In this document: positions 19,189-28,988 of the stretch, piece after piece
Layout of the letters: each line of letters starts with the position of its first letter
Position numbering within the stretch: position 1 is the stretch's first letter
Origin: Saccharomyces uvarum
Lineage: Eukaryota > Ascomycota > Saccharomycetes > Saccharomycetales > Saccharomycetaceae
NCBI GenBank assembly: GCA_947243795.1
Contig: OX365934.1
Span: 186,001 to 250,000 of the forward strand
Direction: 5' to 3'
Length of the DNA: 64,000 nt
The notes under the pieces: model-generated
Seen by the model: the letters and a program-made list of their open reading frames with translations, nothing else
The model's database searches: none
Told to the model about the DNA's origin: nothing
Translations under genes and position numbers: made by a program

Positions 19189-19586
19189 AATTATTCACTC
19201 ATTAAACAAGAGCACCCAAGCCACTATATTAGGATTGTTTGAGGTTCAACTCAGCATAAAAATACCATCTGATATCTCTTTTCAACAGAAAAATCTTCCA
19301 TCTAAACTCTACTAGGCACATACAAGCGCACTCGTTTAATATTTCGCCGAAATAATGTTGACTGCGGAGTTTACTATTCTATTCTCCTTTGAAAAAAGCA
19401 AATAAATACGTCGCCGCAAAAAAAACAACCCTGCAATATGCATTTTTCAGTTCTTCAAAGGCGGTAATATTCATGACGTGCGAAAATCTGTTCTTGAGAA
19501 ATATGTACCTTTCTTTTTTTAGAGGAAAATTTGCTGGTTTTACACGCTCTGCAAGAACCTACCCTTAAAAGTCGATTAGATTAGTT

Positions 19587-19600
19587 ACGGAAACTTCCGT
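19587..19600. promoter_or_regulatory. CGG-N6-CCG palindrome upstream of RCK1
   Basis: ACGGAAACTTCCGT: inverted CGG triplets with 6-bp spacing, the geometry of a Zn2Cys6 dimer such as Ppr1, and also an nGAAnnTTCn heat-shock half-pair. It is nearly 1 kb from RCK1, so its target is unclear. Confidence 0.35.
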
Positions 19601-19893
19601 GTCGGATAATCTTGTACCGCCGTTACTACTGTCGTCAGTGAATGATAGCAGGAGAAAAAAGGAAACTAAACAAAGAATGAAAAACGCGGGTAGTAAACAT
19701 GACCGAAAAAAGGGTAAGACAAAAGTGGAATTAAGAGCAAAAGAAAAGCTAGCGGAACAATTTTGACCAAAACAGCCACTATACGAATCCACGGAATATC
19801 ACTAATTTGAAATAGTTTTTCCGCACTAAACCTCTCGGAGAAGCATGTCATGCGAATTGTGTTCCAAATAAGTAATGAATAGTTTCCAGTTTT

Positions 19894-19898
19894 AGGGG
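19894..19898. promoter_or_regulatory. STRE (AGGGG) upstream of RCK1
   Basis: One of three STRE cores upstream of RCK1 (others at 19982-19986 and 20362-20366). Msn2/4 sites suit a stress-linked kinase; 5-bp cores alone are weak evidence. Confidence 0.3.
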
Positions 19899-20511
19899 TC
19901 CCCCATGAAAGCCAAAAGCGGTTTGATGTGCTTTTTTCCGATGCTCCAGAAACCTTATGCATGAACTAGCCCCGCGCGACGAGGGGCTCTCCGACGACAG
20001 GACGTGCCACAGAAGGAAAAAAAAAACTCCGGCGCGATAAGAGAACTTCCAGAAGACCGGAGGAGCTCCTTTCTGCCGAACAAGCCGCACAGAATTGGTG
20101 ACGCAAGGGTAGGACAATTGCCAGCTTCTGTTCTGCCGATGCACTTTTCGATTGTATTCCCTCACCCTGAGAACTTACCGCTGCTGCATGATGATGCAAT
20201 AAGTTCTACAAGAGGGTACAGTAGTGCATACGATTATCTGTATTTTGATGCCACAAAGGGTTTCCTGCCGGATTTCCAGTTCTACTCAGAGGGTGAGGTC
20301 ATTATGCACATTTTTGCAGATCCTCAATGTATAAATATCCTTACTGATTTACAGATATTCCCCCCTTGTGATGCTAAACCTCATTTAAGAGATTTAAAGC
20401 TTTCTTAGTTCTTGCACCACAACAAATCTTAAAAGCATAAAACGGTCGCCTCGTAAAATAATACTAGGTAGTATCTGTCTATCACAAGAACACTCATAAA
20501 GCACTACGTAT

Positions 20512-20548
20512 CACACACACACACACACACACACATACACACACACAC
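20512..20548 (+). repeat. (CA)n tract in the RCK1 leader
   Basis: About 18 CA units with a single T interruption, ending 19 nt before the RCK1 ATG, so very probably in the mRNA leader. Confidence 0.85.
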
Positions 20549-20567
20549 CCGAAAGTCAAACAAAATA

Positions 20568-22139
20568 ATGTCAAAAGGTACCACGAAGAACCAAAATTTT
20601 ATAGCGGACGGTCTTTGTTTCTGCCCACCAACGCCTGATGCCACTTATTCTGAAGCTGACAACAATAAAATTTTTAGGATAGCGAGTAATCTCGATAACG
20701 CGCACAGCACGTATTCATCTGATTGCCGTAGGTCTTCTCTCTCAGTAAACATCGATACCCCTTCTCTAGATAGTGACGATGAGGAAGAACATTTCCTGGA
20801 CAGCGATATCCAAGAAGCCGGATATTTTAGTGACGTCTTTCCAAACCAATTTGAGTCGGACGAGGAGTCTGACTCGTCTACTTACTATTCCGTTATTGAA
20901 TCTGAATTTCCTGAACAATTGGAATTATGCAATTACAAACTACTCAATCAAATAGGGGACGGTGCATTTTCCAGAGTATTCAAGGCAGTAAACGTTGCCA
21001 GCATTGACCAAATTCCGGTTGCCATCAAAGTGATTAAAAAGAAAAGCGTATTTAGCGAATACGAAAAACATGGCCACGGCGCAGAAGACAGCGATAGAAT
21101 CAAGCCATGCAGCAGAGAAAGTATTTTGAACGAAATTGCCATCCATAAGATGGTTTCCGAGAACAACCCCTACCTTGTTATGTTTATAGGTTTCCAAGAA
21201 TCTGTTAGTTATTTTTATATAGTGTCAGAGTTGGTCACTGGCGGTGAGATATTTGATAAAATTATTCAAATGTCATCATTTAGTGAAGACTTAGCTCGTC
21301 ACGTTATCACACAAGTGGCTATAGCCGTAAAACATATGCACTACATGGGTGTAGTTCATCGTGATATTAAACCAGAGAACTTACTATTCGACCCCATCCC
21401 ATTTTACGGCGTTGATGGAGATGAATTTAAACTAGGTGTCGGTGGGGGTGGTATTGGTTTCGTGAAGTTAACGGATTTTGGATTAGCCAAGAGAATATCT
21501 CACAATACTGCTAAAACTCCTTGTGGGACGATAGAATATACTGCACCAGAAATATTCAACTTAGAGGGATACTCAATGAAAGTTGATATGTGGGGTATTG
21601 GTTGCGTACTATACACGTTATTGTGTGGGTATCCCCCTTTTACGGAAAAAAACCCATCAAAACTAGTGAAGAAAATATCTGAAGGGGACTACGAATTCTT
21701 AGCGCCCTGGTGGGATGGCGTAAGTTCAGGAGCAAAAAATGCTATTTCACATCTACTGGAAGTTGACCCGAGTAAAAGGTATGATATCGATGAATTTTTG
21801 AATGACCCTTGGTTAAATACGTACGATTGCTTGAGGCCGTCAACTTTAGATGATCAGCCGGCGTCTGAGTATGCTTACGCTACCGTTGAAGATATATTAA
21901 ATGGTTCATTCGATAAGAGAGCGGAAAACTTACGTTCCGCTTTTGAACGGAGTTACCAACTTCAAGAACAAGATGATACCGAATCATACAAGAGTGCAAC
22001 CTCACAGTATATTTACATGGCAGAAAATGATGAACACTTAAGGAGCAGCTGGTCCGGTGAACTCAAAGAGGCTTTTAGTTTGAACCTAAAAAGGTCTTCT
22101 GTATACCGAAGAAGGAAAAGTAAAGTGACCTTTTGGTAG
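20568..22139 (+). CDS. RCK1: Rck1 CaMK-type protein kinase
   Basis: A 523-residue Ser/Thr kinase of the MAPKAP/CaMK-like Rck1/Rck2 pair. It is linked in S. cerevisiae to oxidative stress signalling and meiosis, with Hog1 acting on the family. The acidic N-terminal region (1-125) is disordered. The kinase domain shows IGDGAFSRV, catalytic Lys154 (VAIK), HRDIKPEN with Asp266, DFG with Asp303, [10 protein letters not shown] and a [11 protein letters not shown] helix. A Gly-rich insert ([13 protein letters not shown]) lies between the catalytic loop and DFG, a trait of Rck kinases. The C-terminal tail ends in basic [13 protein letters not shown]. It is slightly longer than the 512-residue S. cerevisiae protein. 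All catalytic residues are present. Confidence 0.95.
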   Translation: MSKGTTKNQNFIADGLCFCPPTPDATYSEADNNKIFRIASNLDNAHSTYSSDCRRSSLSVNIDTPSLDSDDEEEHFLDSDIQEAGYFSDVFPNQFESDEESDSSTYYSVIESEFPEQLELCNYKLLNQIGDGAFSRVFKAVNVASIDQIPVAIKVIKKKSVFSEYEKHGHGAEDSDRIKPCSRESILNEIAIHKMVSENNPYLVMFIGFQESVSYFYIVSELVTGGEIFDKIIQMSSFSEDLARHVITQVAIAVKHMHYMGVVHRDIKPENLLFDPIPFYGVDGDEFKLGVGGGGIGFVKLTDFGLAKRISHNTAKTPCGTIEYTAPEIFNLEGYSMKVDMWGIGCVLYTLLCGYPPFTEKNPSKLVKKISEGDYEFLAPWWDGVSSGAKNAISHLLEVDPSKRYDIDEFLNDPWLNTYDCLRPSTLDDQPASEYAYATVEDILNGSFDKRAENLRSAFERSYQLQEQDDTESYKSATSQYIYMAENDEHLRSSWSGELKEAFSLNLKRSSVYRRRKSKVTFW

Positions 22140-22353
22140 ACCTTCTTAAACAATCAAGAAAAACTATTCTTAATGATCCTTTATAATTTTTCTTTTACTT
22201 AATGTCCTTTCACTTCCATTGGTTAATTATATATTTCACTAATAATATTTATCTCATTTAATGTATACAAAACAAACCCGAAAAAGTGATTTCTCTATTG
22301 AATACTGAAAGAGATACTTACTTCCCCTAGCGCATACGTTACATTAGCTCGTC

Positions 22354-22440
22354 TCGGCTCGGCTCTCCATCCGGCTCGGCCGAGAAACGGCTCTCGGGTC
22401 GGGTCGGGTCGGGTCGGTTCGGTTCGGTTCGGTTCGGTTG
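22354..22440. repeat. CGGNT pentanucleotide array
   Basis: Two CGGCT units (about 22355), further CGGCT/CGGCC variants to 22392, then four perfect CGGGT (22395-22414) and five perfect CGGTT (22415-22439). The blocks differ only at the fourth base. Located 210-295 bp before ARI1. Confidence 0.9.
22396..22413 (+). other. Canonical G-quadruplex motif
   Basis: Four GGG runs (22396, 22401, 22406, 22411) separated by 2-nt TC loops, fitting G3N2G3N2G3N2G3. Short loops favour a stable parallel quadruplex. Folding in vivo is inference. Confidence 0.7.
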
Positions 22441-22522
22441 GGCATCTTTTAAAAGAACTTTCTTACATAATAACTTGCAAAGTTCAGATAATTGTTCAAC
22501 TGAAGTTTTAAGGGCAGTTTAC

Positions 22523-22530
22523 TATAAAAG
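22523..22530 (+). promoter_or_regulatory. TATA box of ARI1
   Basis: TATAAAAG, 119 bp before the ARI1 ATG, downstream of the CGGNT array. Confidence 0.55.
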
Positions 22531-22648
22531 AAATTGTTTGACTAGGAAGTACGTTTGCTACTCACTCCACTTCAATTGCTTGCTATATGAAAAGAAACCA
22601 CACGTTATATAACTGTAAACATCAATCAAATCCATCACTAAAATAATA

Positions 22649-23695
22649 ATGACTGCTAAAGAAAACACTGTTTTCGTCTCCGGTGCTACCGGTTTCATTG
22701 CCTTACACGTTGTGAATGACTTATTAAAAGCTGGTTACAAAGTCATCGGTTCAGGTAGGTCCCAAGAAAAGAACGATGGATTGTTAAAGAAATTTAATAA
22801 CCATCCCAACCTTTCAATGGAAATTGTCAAAGACATCGCTGCTCCAGGTGCTTTTGACGAAATTTTCCAAAAGCATGGTAAGCAAATCAAAGTTGTTTTA
22901 CACACAGCTTCTCCATTCCATTTCGATACCACCGATTTTGAAAAAGACCTTCTAATTCCAGCTGTCAATGGTACCAAGTCTATTTTAGAAGCAATTAAAA
23001 AATACGCCGCAGACACCGTCGAAAAGGTCGTCGTCACCTCTTCCGTTGCCTCACTTGCTGCTCCAGCAAACATGGGGAAAAATAACGAAACTCTTACCGA
23101 GAAGAGTTGGAACACAGACACCTGGGAAAGCTGTCAAGTGAACGCTGTTGCCGCCTACTGCGGTTCCAAGAAGTTTGCTGAACAAGCTGCTTGGGACTTC
23201 CTTAAGGAAAATAAATCAGCTGTTAAATTCACACTATCTACTGTCAACCCAGGGTACGTCTTTGGCCCTCAAATGTTTGCCGATTCATTAAAAAATGGTG
23301 TAAATACCTCTTCAAGTATTGTTGCCCAACTAGTTCACTCCAAGGCAGGTGAACAGTTCTTTAACTACAGTGGCGCGTTTATTGACGTCCGTGACGTTTC
23401 AAAGGCTCACTTAGCTGCATTTGAGAAACCTGAATGTGCTGGTGAAAGACTAGTCTTGAGCGAAGATTTATTCTGCTCCCAGGATATAGTGGACATTTTG
23501 AATGAAGAGTTTTCACAGCTAAAGGGAAAGATTGCCGTCGGAGAACCTGGCAGTGGTCCAGGCTTTTTAGAGAAGACCTCTTGCAAGCTCGACAACTCTA
23601 AGACCAAAAAACTATTGGGATTCAAATTTTATAACTTCAAGGACTGCATTGTTGATACCGCATCTCAAATGTTAGAAGTTCAAAATGAAGCTTGA
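22649..23695 (+). CDS. ARI1: Ari1 NADPH-dependent aldehyde/ketone reductase
   Basis: A 348-residue extended short-chain dehydrogenase of the dihydroflavonol-reductase-like group (Ari1, Gre2 and relatives). It reduces aldehydes such as furfural and many ketones with NADPH in the cytosol. The nucleotide motif GATGFIALH begins near residue 11, a basic SGRSQEK after the second strand suits NADPH, and the catalytic pair is Tyr170/Lys174 in YCGSKK with a Ser in [19 protein letters not shown] and [11 protein letters not shown] are typical of the family. It ends QMLEVQNEA, as in S. cerevisiae, and is one residue longer. Codon choice (GCT, AAG, TTG, GTC) is more biased than in its neighbours, suggesting good expression. 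Confidence 0.95.
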   Translation: MTAKENTVFVSGATGFIALHVVNDLLKAGYKVIGSGRSQEKNDGLLKKFNNHPNLSMEIVKDIAAPGAFDEIFQKHGKQIKVVLHTASPFHFDTTDFEKDLLIPAVNGTKSILEAIKKYAADTVEKVVVTSSVASLAAPANMGKNNETLTEKSWNTDTWESCQVNAVAAYCGSKKFAEQAAWDFLKENKSAVKFTLSTVNPGYVFGPQMFADSLKNGVNTSSSIVAQLVHSKAGEQFFNYSGAFIDVRDVSKAHLAAFEKPECAGERLVLSEDLFCSQDIVDILNEEFSQLKGKIAVGEPGSGPGFLEKTSCKLDNSKTKKLLGFKFYNFKDCIVDTASQMLEVQNEA

Positions 23696-23961
23696 ATTTT
23701 AAGCTAAACGAGAGCTTCTTCTCAATTCCCCTAAATAAACACAAATTTACAGGTATATATTATGTAATAAGAATTGTTTTACGCTGCGAATTTGACTCTT
23801 TGTCTCAATAACACATTATTTAGGCAGGTTGTGTCATAAGATGAATGCTCTTGCCTACTATCTATTGTTATTATTATATAACGCGCCACGGGCTCAAATA
23901 ACGCGAGGGTAATCCCGGCCTAAACTCGTTTAGGGGAGATGAAGTAAAGGACTCCGCCAAC

Positions 23962-23995
23962 ATAGCACCATGTGTTGGGAGCTAGAAGGTGCTAT
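23962..23995 (+). repeat. Hairpin-forming inverted repeat before AMS1
   Basis: ATAGCACC (23962-23969) and GGTGCTAT (23988-23995), an 18-nt loop, 91 bp before the AMS1 ATG. Confidence 0.65.
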
Positions 23996-24023
23996 ATTAG
24001 AAGGATACGAAGCCTTGTTGTAA
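23970..24023 (+). other. Possible upstream ORF before AMS1
   Basis: A 17-codon frame (MCWELEGAILEGYEALL) starting in the hairpin loop and ending 63 nt before AMS1. Whether it is in the transcript is unknown. Confidence 0.35.
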
Positions 24024-24086
24024 CCGAATAGTTTTGTATTCTCTTACATAAACCAAGACTGCAAAGGAATTTTAAGTCAATTAGCA

Positions 24087-27000
24087 ATGTCATCTAGTGG
24101 TATTGTCTACGATCCTCAGTTCAAACCTGTTCAGGGGATTTACGAAAATAGATTAAGGCAATTTATTGACACAGGCGGAGACTATCATGATTTGAATTTG
24201 ACCAAGTTTTACGACAAAAAGCGTATTTCGTTAGATCATGACCATGTTAAAGTTTGGTGGTACCAGGTTTCCTTTGAACGTGGTTCTTCTCCCGTCTCTC
24301 CCGATAAAAGACCGTCTTGGAAGTCTATCATTGAACGTGATCAAAAGGGTGAATTAGAATTCAGAGAGGCTAACATAAACCAGCCTTTCGGGCCCAGTTG
24401 GTCTACAACATGGTTCAAAGTAAAAATTTCCCTGCCTGAAGACTGGGCCAAATCTGATGAGCAATTAATCTTTGAATGGGACTGTTCTAACGAAGGAATT
24501 GTCATAGACCCAACCACTTTGGTTCCCGTGACTGCTTTCTCAGGTAGTGAAAGAACTGAGTACGTTTTACCGAAGTCATCGGATGGGAAACATTTTTTTT
24601 ACATTGAAGCTGGTAATAATGGTATGTTTGGTTGCGGCGCAGGATCTACTATAAATCCGCCAGATGATAATAGGTTCTTCCACTTAAGGAAGGCGGATAT
24701 TGTGTGGCCAGACCTGGATGCTCGTGGGCTATACATTGATTTTTGGATGCTGGGCGACGCTGCGCGAGAGCTACCTGGAGATTGTTGGCAAAAACACCAA
24801 GCGAGACAGCTAGGTAACGCCGTTATGAATCTTTTTGACCCCAATGATCGTTCAAGTGTTCGTAAGTGCCGTGACTTACTTCAAAATGAATATTTTGATT
24901 CTCTTTCAGAAAGCAGTAAAGTTTATGAACAAGGGGACTCTCAAGTTTTGACAAATGTCTATGGTATTGGTAATTGCCATATAGATACGGCCTGGCTATG
25001 GCCCTTCGCAGAGACAAGAAGAAAAATCGTGAGGTCCTGGTCTTCTCAATGTACTTTAATGGATCGTTTCCCCGAGTACAAATTTGTTGCTTCACAAGCT
25101 CAACAATTCAAGTGGCTATTAGAAGATCATCCTGAGTTCTTCAATAAAGTACTGATCCCTAAAATTCAGCAATCCCAATTTTTTGCTGTTGGGGGTACAT
25201 GGGTTGAAAACGACACTAATATTCCCTCCGGAGAATCGTTGGCTAGGCAATTCTTTTTCGGACAAAGATTCTTCTTAAAGCACTTCGGTATCAAATCAAA
25301 AATATTCTGGTTACCTGACACGTTCGGTTATTCTTCACAAATGCCACAGCTTTGCCGCTTATCAGGAATTGATAAATTTTTGACGCAAAAACTTTCTTGG
25401 AATAATATCAACAGTTTCCCACATAGTACTTTCAACTGGGCGGGAATTGATGGCTCTCAACTATTGACACATATGCCTCCTGGTAATACCTATACTGCCA
25501 GCTCTCACTTTGGTGACGTTTTGCGTACCGCTAAGCAGAATAAGACACCCGAATACTACGGTTCCGGTTTAATGTTATACGGGATGGGTGATGGTGGTGG
25601 TGGACCAACCGAGGAGATGCTGCAGAAGATGAGACGTATTAGGTCCATGAGTAACAAAAATGGTAATATTATTCCAAAATTACAAGTCGGCATCACTGTT
25701 GATGAATTTTATGATGACATTTTAAAGAGAACTAATCAAGGCCATGACCTCCCCACTTGGAGTGGCGAGTTGTATTTCGAATTCCATAGAGGGACATATA
25801 CCAGCCAAGCCCAGACCAAAAAGTTTATGAGGCTATCTGAAATTAAACTACATGATTTGGAATGGATAGCGGCCAAGACCTCCGTTCTATATCCCGAATC
25901 CTATGAGTACCCTGCTAAGGAGATTAATAATCTTTGGGAAAATGTCCTGTTGTGTCAATTTCACGATGTTCTACCTGGTTCTTGTATTGAAATGGTCTAT
26001 AAATATGAGGCCATCCCTATGCTGCATAACGTTGTCAAGCAATCTACGTCATTGATTGACAAGACAATCAAATTTCTTCAAAGTCAGAGTAAAGCTGATC
26101 TTGTTGAGATGGGAACGCTAACTTGGTCAAAACCTGAAACGGTTCCTGAGGAGAGCTCTCTAGATGGTAGTTATACTTCCTCAGTGACCGGATACGATGA
26201 CTACATAGTTCTCGCTAATGGGAAGTTGAAAGCTATCATTTGTAAAAAAAAGGGTGTGATAACGAGTATTACCGATGAAACTTTAGGAGTGGAATACCTA
26301 GATACGGAGAACGGAAGGAACCAACTGGGTGCTAACCAGTTTGTTATTTTTGATGATAAACCTTTAGGCTGGCAAGCTTGGGATACAGAACTTTATTCCG
26401 TAAACCAGTATGAGTATATTACTAAGCCGAAGAAAGTTCAGGTTGCCTGCAACACCAAAGAAACATGCGCTGTTGAGGTTATTCTCCAAGTTTCTGAAAA
26501 ATGCAAGATCAGATCAGTAATATCACTTGATGCAACCACATCTAGCGATGCCAACTTGAGTAAAATTGATATTACTACTACCGTAGAGAACTGGGATGCC
26601 AGAAACAAATTTTTGAAAGTTGAGTTCCCTGTTAATGTTCGTAATGAATATGCATCATATGAAACTCAATTCGGGATTACCAAAAGACCAACGCATTACA
26701 ACACATCATGGGATGTCGCGAAGTTTGAAGTTTGTCATCATAAATTTGCTGATTATTCTGAATATAGCAAAGGTGTTTCAATTTTAAACGATTGCAAATA
26801 CGGGTTTTCTACACACGGTAACTTGATGAGATTATCGTTGTTAAGATCTCCAAAGGCTCCAGATGAACATGCCGATATGGGAACGCACGAGATAAAATAT
26901 GCTATCTATCCACATAGAGGGGCATTATCGAGTGACACCGTTAAGCTAGCTCACGAATTCAATTATAATTTCAAATACAAGCTCCCCAGGGACATAAGTC

Positions 27001-27338
27001 AAAGTTTTGATGATATCGTAACAATCTCCGGCGATGAGAACGTTATTTTGTCTAACATAAAGAGGGGCGAAGAAGATAGTGCCATCAGATCCAATTATTC
27101 AATAAAACCAAAGGATGAACAAAGTATTGTGGTAAGAGTCTACGAATCTCTTGGAGGGGAATCCTTTGCTTCATTGAATACCACGCTAAAGTTGAAACGT
27201 ATTGAAAAAGTCGATAATCTGGAAATGAGAGTCTATAAAAGTTTGACGGCAACACGAGATGAATCGAATCATGCAATTAATAGGATTCCCATAAAGTTAA
27301 GGCCTTTTGAGATTGCTTCGTTCAAATTATACTTCTAG
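24087..27338 (+). CDS. AMS1: Ams1 vacuolar alpha-mannosidase
   Basis: A 1083-residue glycoside hydrolase family 38 enzyme, the same length as S. cerevisiae Ams1. It trims free oligomannosides in the vacuole and is imported by the Cvt/autophagy route, which agrees with the absence of any signal peptide. An N-terminal beta-rich region precedes the catalytic barrel. Zn ligands are His298 and Asp300 in GNCHIDTAWLWP, and Asp411 in WLPDTFGY, which is also the family nucleophile. The late His is in FHDVLPGS. WSGELYFEFHRGTYTSQA is the conserved substrate loop. The C-terminal half is the GH38 beta-domain. The ATG start gives MSSSGIVYDPQFKPVQGIYENRL. Intact. Confidence 0.97.
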   Translation: MSSSGIVYDPQFKPVQGIYENRLRQFIDTGGDYHDLNLTKFYDKKRISLDHDHVKVWWYQVSFERGSSPVSPDKRPSWKSIIERDQKGELEFREANINQPFGPSWSTTWFKVKISLPEDWAKSDEQLIFEWDCSNEGIVIDPTTLVPVTAFSGSERTEYVLPKSSDGKHFFYIEAGNNGMFGCGAGSTINPPDDNRFFHLRKADIVWPDLDARGLYIDFWMLGDAARELPGDCWQKHQARQLGNAVMNLFDPNDRSSVRKCRDLLQNEYFDSLSESSKVYEQGDSQVLTNVYGIGNCHIDTAWLWPFAETRRKIVRSWSSQCTLMDRFPEYKFVASQAQQFKWLLEDHPEFFNKVLIPKIQQSQFFAVGGTWVENDTNIPSGESLARQFFFGQRFFLKHFGIKSKIFWLPDTFGYSSQMPQLCRLSGIDKFLTQKLSWNNINSFPHSTFNWAGIDGSQLLTHMPPGNTYTASSHFGDVLRTAKQNKTPEYYGSGLMLYGMGDGGGGPTEEMLQKMRRIRSMSNKNGNIIPKLQVGITVDEFYDDILKRTNQGHDLPTWSGELYFEFHRGTYTSQAQTKKFMRLSEIKLHDLEWIAAKTSVLYPESYEYPAKEINNLWENVLLCQFHDVLPGSCIEMVYKYEAIPMLHNVVKQSTSLIDKTIKFLQSQSKADLVEMGTLTWSKPETVPEESSLDGSYTSSVTGYDDYIVLANGKLKAIICKKKGVITSITDETLGVEYLDTENGRNQLGANQFVIFDDKPLGWQAWDTELYSVNQYEYITKPKKVQVACNTKETCAVEVILQVSEKCKIRSVISLDATTSSDANLSKIDITTTVENWDARNKFLKVEFPVNVRNEYASYETQFGITKRPTHYNTSWDVAKFEVCHHKFADYSEYSKGVSILNDCKYGFSTHGNLMRLSLLRSPKAPDEHADMGTHEIKYAIYPHRGALSSDTVKLAHEFNYNFKYKLPRDISQSFDDIVTISGDENVILSNIKRGEEDSAIRSNYSIKPKDEQSIVVRVYESLGGESFASLNTTLKLKRIEKVDNLEMRVYKSLTATRDESNHAINRIPIKLRPFEIASFKLYF

Positions 27339-27750
27339 ATATCCTTTTACTTCACTTACTCCTTACTTCTCTATCAAAGTTATGCCCTTTCTATTGTGAT
27401 GATTCCAATACCGTCAATACACAAATACATATGAATAAATATAGCTAAATAACAAAAAAATGAATTCATATCAAACCTGCTGAGTTTCTTAGGAAAGACA
27501 TCTTTTTTATTAGTTTTTTTCTCTTTTTTTCTCTCTTGCGCTCTGGAAGAATAAAGAGAAACGGCTTAGAATTTAGTGAAGAATATGTTAGGTAGCCACC
27601 GTACTCCACTATTTGAAGGTTATTGCCTGACTGCTAATGGCTGACCTTGCTTCAAATAATCCGTGCCCTGCTTAGAAAAAACCCTCACTAGTATCTAACC
27701 TGGACCAGCACCGTTAAGCCACTGTTCAACCCCTATAATCTTCCAGAATA
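27339..27750. other. AMS1-CDC43 intergenic region
   Basis: 412 bp. A T/C-rich tract at 27505-27540 is the only marked feature. I see no RNA gene or clear factor site. Confidence 0.6.
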
Positions 27751-28881
27751 ATGTGTCAAGTTGCCAATGACCTAAGAAAAGTTGTGTCTAAGAAGCATGA
27801 GAGGTTTTTTGAAAGACATTTACAACTGCTCCCTTCTTCGCATCAGGGACATGACGTGAACAGAATGGCTATCATATTTTACTCCATGGTGGGGCTCTCT
27901 ATATTTGACGTTGACGTGCCTGCAAAGTATAAGGATCACCTTGGCTGGATGCACAAGCATTATATCAAGAAAACTCTGGATGATGCAGACAATACTGAAA
28001 TATCGGGATTTGTCGGAAGTTTGGTTATGGATATTCCCAACGCGATAACTGTTAATTTAGCCAATACACTTTTTGCGTTGTTGTCTTTGATCATGCTGAA
28101 AGATTATGACTATTTTGAGACTATCCTAGACAAAGAGAGTCTTTTGAGGTTTGTCTCCAGGTGTCAATTGCCTAACCGTGGGTCATTTGTATCTTGTTTA
28201 GACTACAAAACAAATTTCGCTTCTCCTGTTGATTCAGACGATTTGAGATTTTGCTATATCGCGGTTGCCATTTTATACATCTGTGGATGTCGATCCAAAG
28301 AAGACTTTGACAAATACATCGATACGGGGAAGTTACTTGAGTACGTAATGGCACAACAATGTCGTAGCGGGGCTTTTGGTACCCACAATGAACCGCATGC
28401 AGGGTATACTTCTTGTGCACTTTCTACGCTAGCATTATTATCTAGTCTTGAAATGCTATCAGATGGATTCAAAGAGGACACTATAACGTGGCTACTACAC
28501 AGACAAGTTTCAAACCATGGGTGCATGAAGCTTGAAGATAACTTGAACGCTACGTATGACCAATTGGATGACGGTGGTTTTCAGGGAAGAGAAAATAAAT
28601 TTGCTGATACATGTTACGCGTTTTGGTGCTTGAACTCTCTACAGTTAGTCACTGACGATTGGCAAACACTTTGCCAAACTGAACTAACAGAAAACTATTT
28701 ACTTAATAGGACTCAGAAAACTCTAACTGGGGGTTTCAGCAAAAATGACGAAGAGGACGCTGATTTATATCACAGCTGTTTGGGGAGTGCTGCGTTAGCA
28801 TTAATTGAGGGTAAATTCAACGGGGAACTATGCATACCTCAAAGTATATTCAATGATTTCTGTAAGAGGTGCCATTTCTAG
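27751..28881 (+). CDS. CDC43: Cdc43 geranylgeranyltransferase I beta subunit
   Basis: A 376-residue protein prenyltransferase beta subunit, the same length as in S. cerevisiae. With Ram2 it attaches geranylgeranyl to CaaL proteins such as Rho1 and Cdc42, which membrane-anchors them for polarity. The alpha-alpha barrel repeats are visible as GF/GAFG-type motifs (GFVGS, GAFGTHNEPHAGYTSCALS, GGFQGRENKFADTCYAFW, GGFSKNDEEDADLYHSC). The zinc ligands are Asp286, Cys288 and His341. The final residues KRCHF resemble a CaaX-like end but have no aliphatic pattern. It converges on LYS5 with a 107-bp spacer. Confidence 0.96.
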   Translation: MCQVANDLRKVVSKKHERFFERHLQLLPSSHQGHDVNRMAIIFYSMVGLSIFDVDVPAKYKDHLGWMHKHYIKKTLDDADNTEISGFVGSLVMDIPNAITVNLANTLFALLSLIMLKDYDYFETILDKESLLRFVSRCQLPNRGSFVSCLDYKTNFASPVDSDDLRFCYIAVAILYICGCRSKEDFDKYIDTGKLLEYVMAQQCRSGAFGTHNEPHAGYTSCALSTLALLSSLEMLSDGFKEDTITWLLHRQVSNHGCMKLEDNLNATYDQLDDGGFQGRENKFADTCYAFWCLNSLQLVTDDWQTLCQTELTENYLLNRTQKTLTGGFSKNDEEDADLYHSCLGSAALALIEGKFNGELCIPQSIFNDFCKRCHF

Positions 28882-28988
28882 AGCTCCTACGATCCTTCTT
28901 ATTTCTGTATGAAAGACCTGGTAGGAAAATATGCAATTTATAGATTAAAGAAAAAACAAACAAACAAAAACAAATGTAATAAATCTCA

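Larger units (their letters stand above)
19172..20567. other. RCK1 upstream region
   Basis: 1.4 kb between the tRNA and RCK1. A TATATTAGGATTGT string at about 19223 may be another sigma scrap. It has a palindrome ACGGAA-AC-TTCCGT (19587-19600), three stress elements (AGGGG at 19894 and 19982, CCCCT at 20362), a GC-rich patch at 19970-20060, and a CA tract against the RCK1 start. The frame ending at 20408 begins at GTG and has no family support. Confidence 0.6.
22140..22648. other. RCK1-ARI1 intergenic region
   Basis: 509 bp: an AT-rich RCK1 3' region, then a GC-rich CGGNT pentamer array (22349-22441) with a G-quadruplex motif, then a TATA box and the ARI1 leader. Confidence 0.75.
23696..24086. 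other. ARI1-AMS1 intergenic region
   Basis: 391 bp. It contains an AGGGG stress element at 23932-23936, CGCG motifs at 23882-23905, and an 8-bp inverted repeat (23962-23995) that carries an upstream ATG. Confidence 0.65.

Noticed and set aside
20004-20408. 134-codon frame upstream of RCK1
   Set aside because: Begins at GTG, spans promoter motifs, no recognisable domain.
22340-22441. Telomere-like repeat
   Set aside because: Units are CGGNT pentamers, not the irregular TG1-3 repeats of Saccharomyces telomeres.
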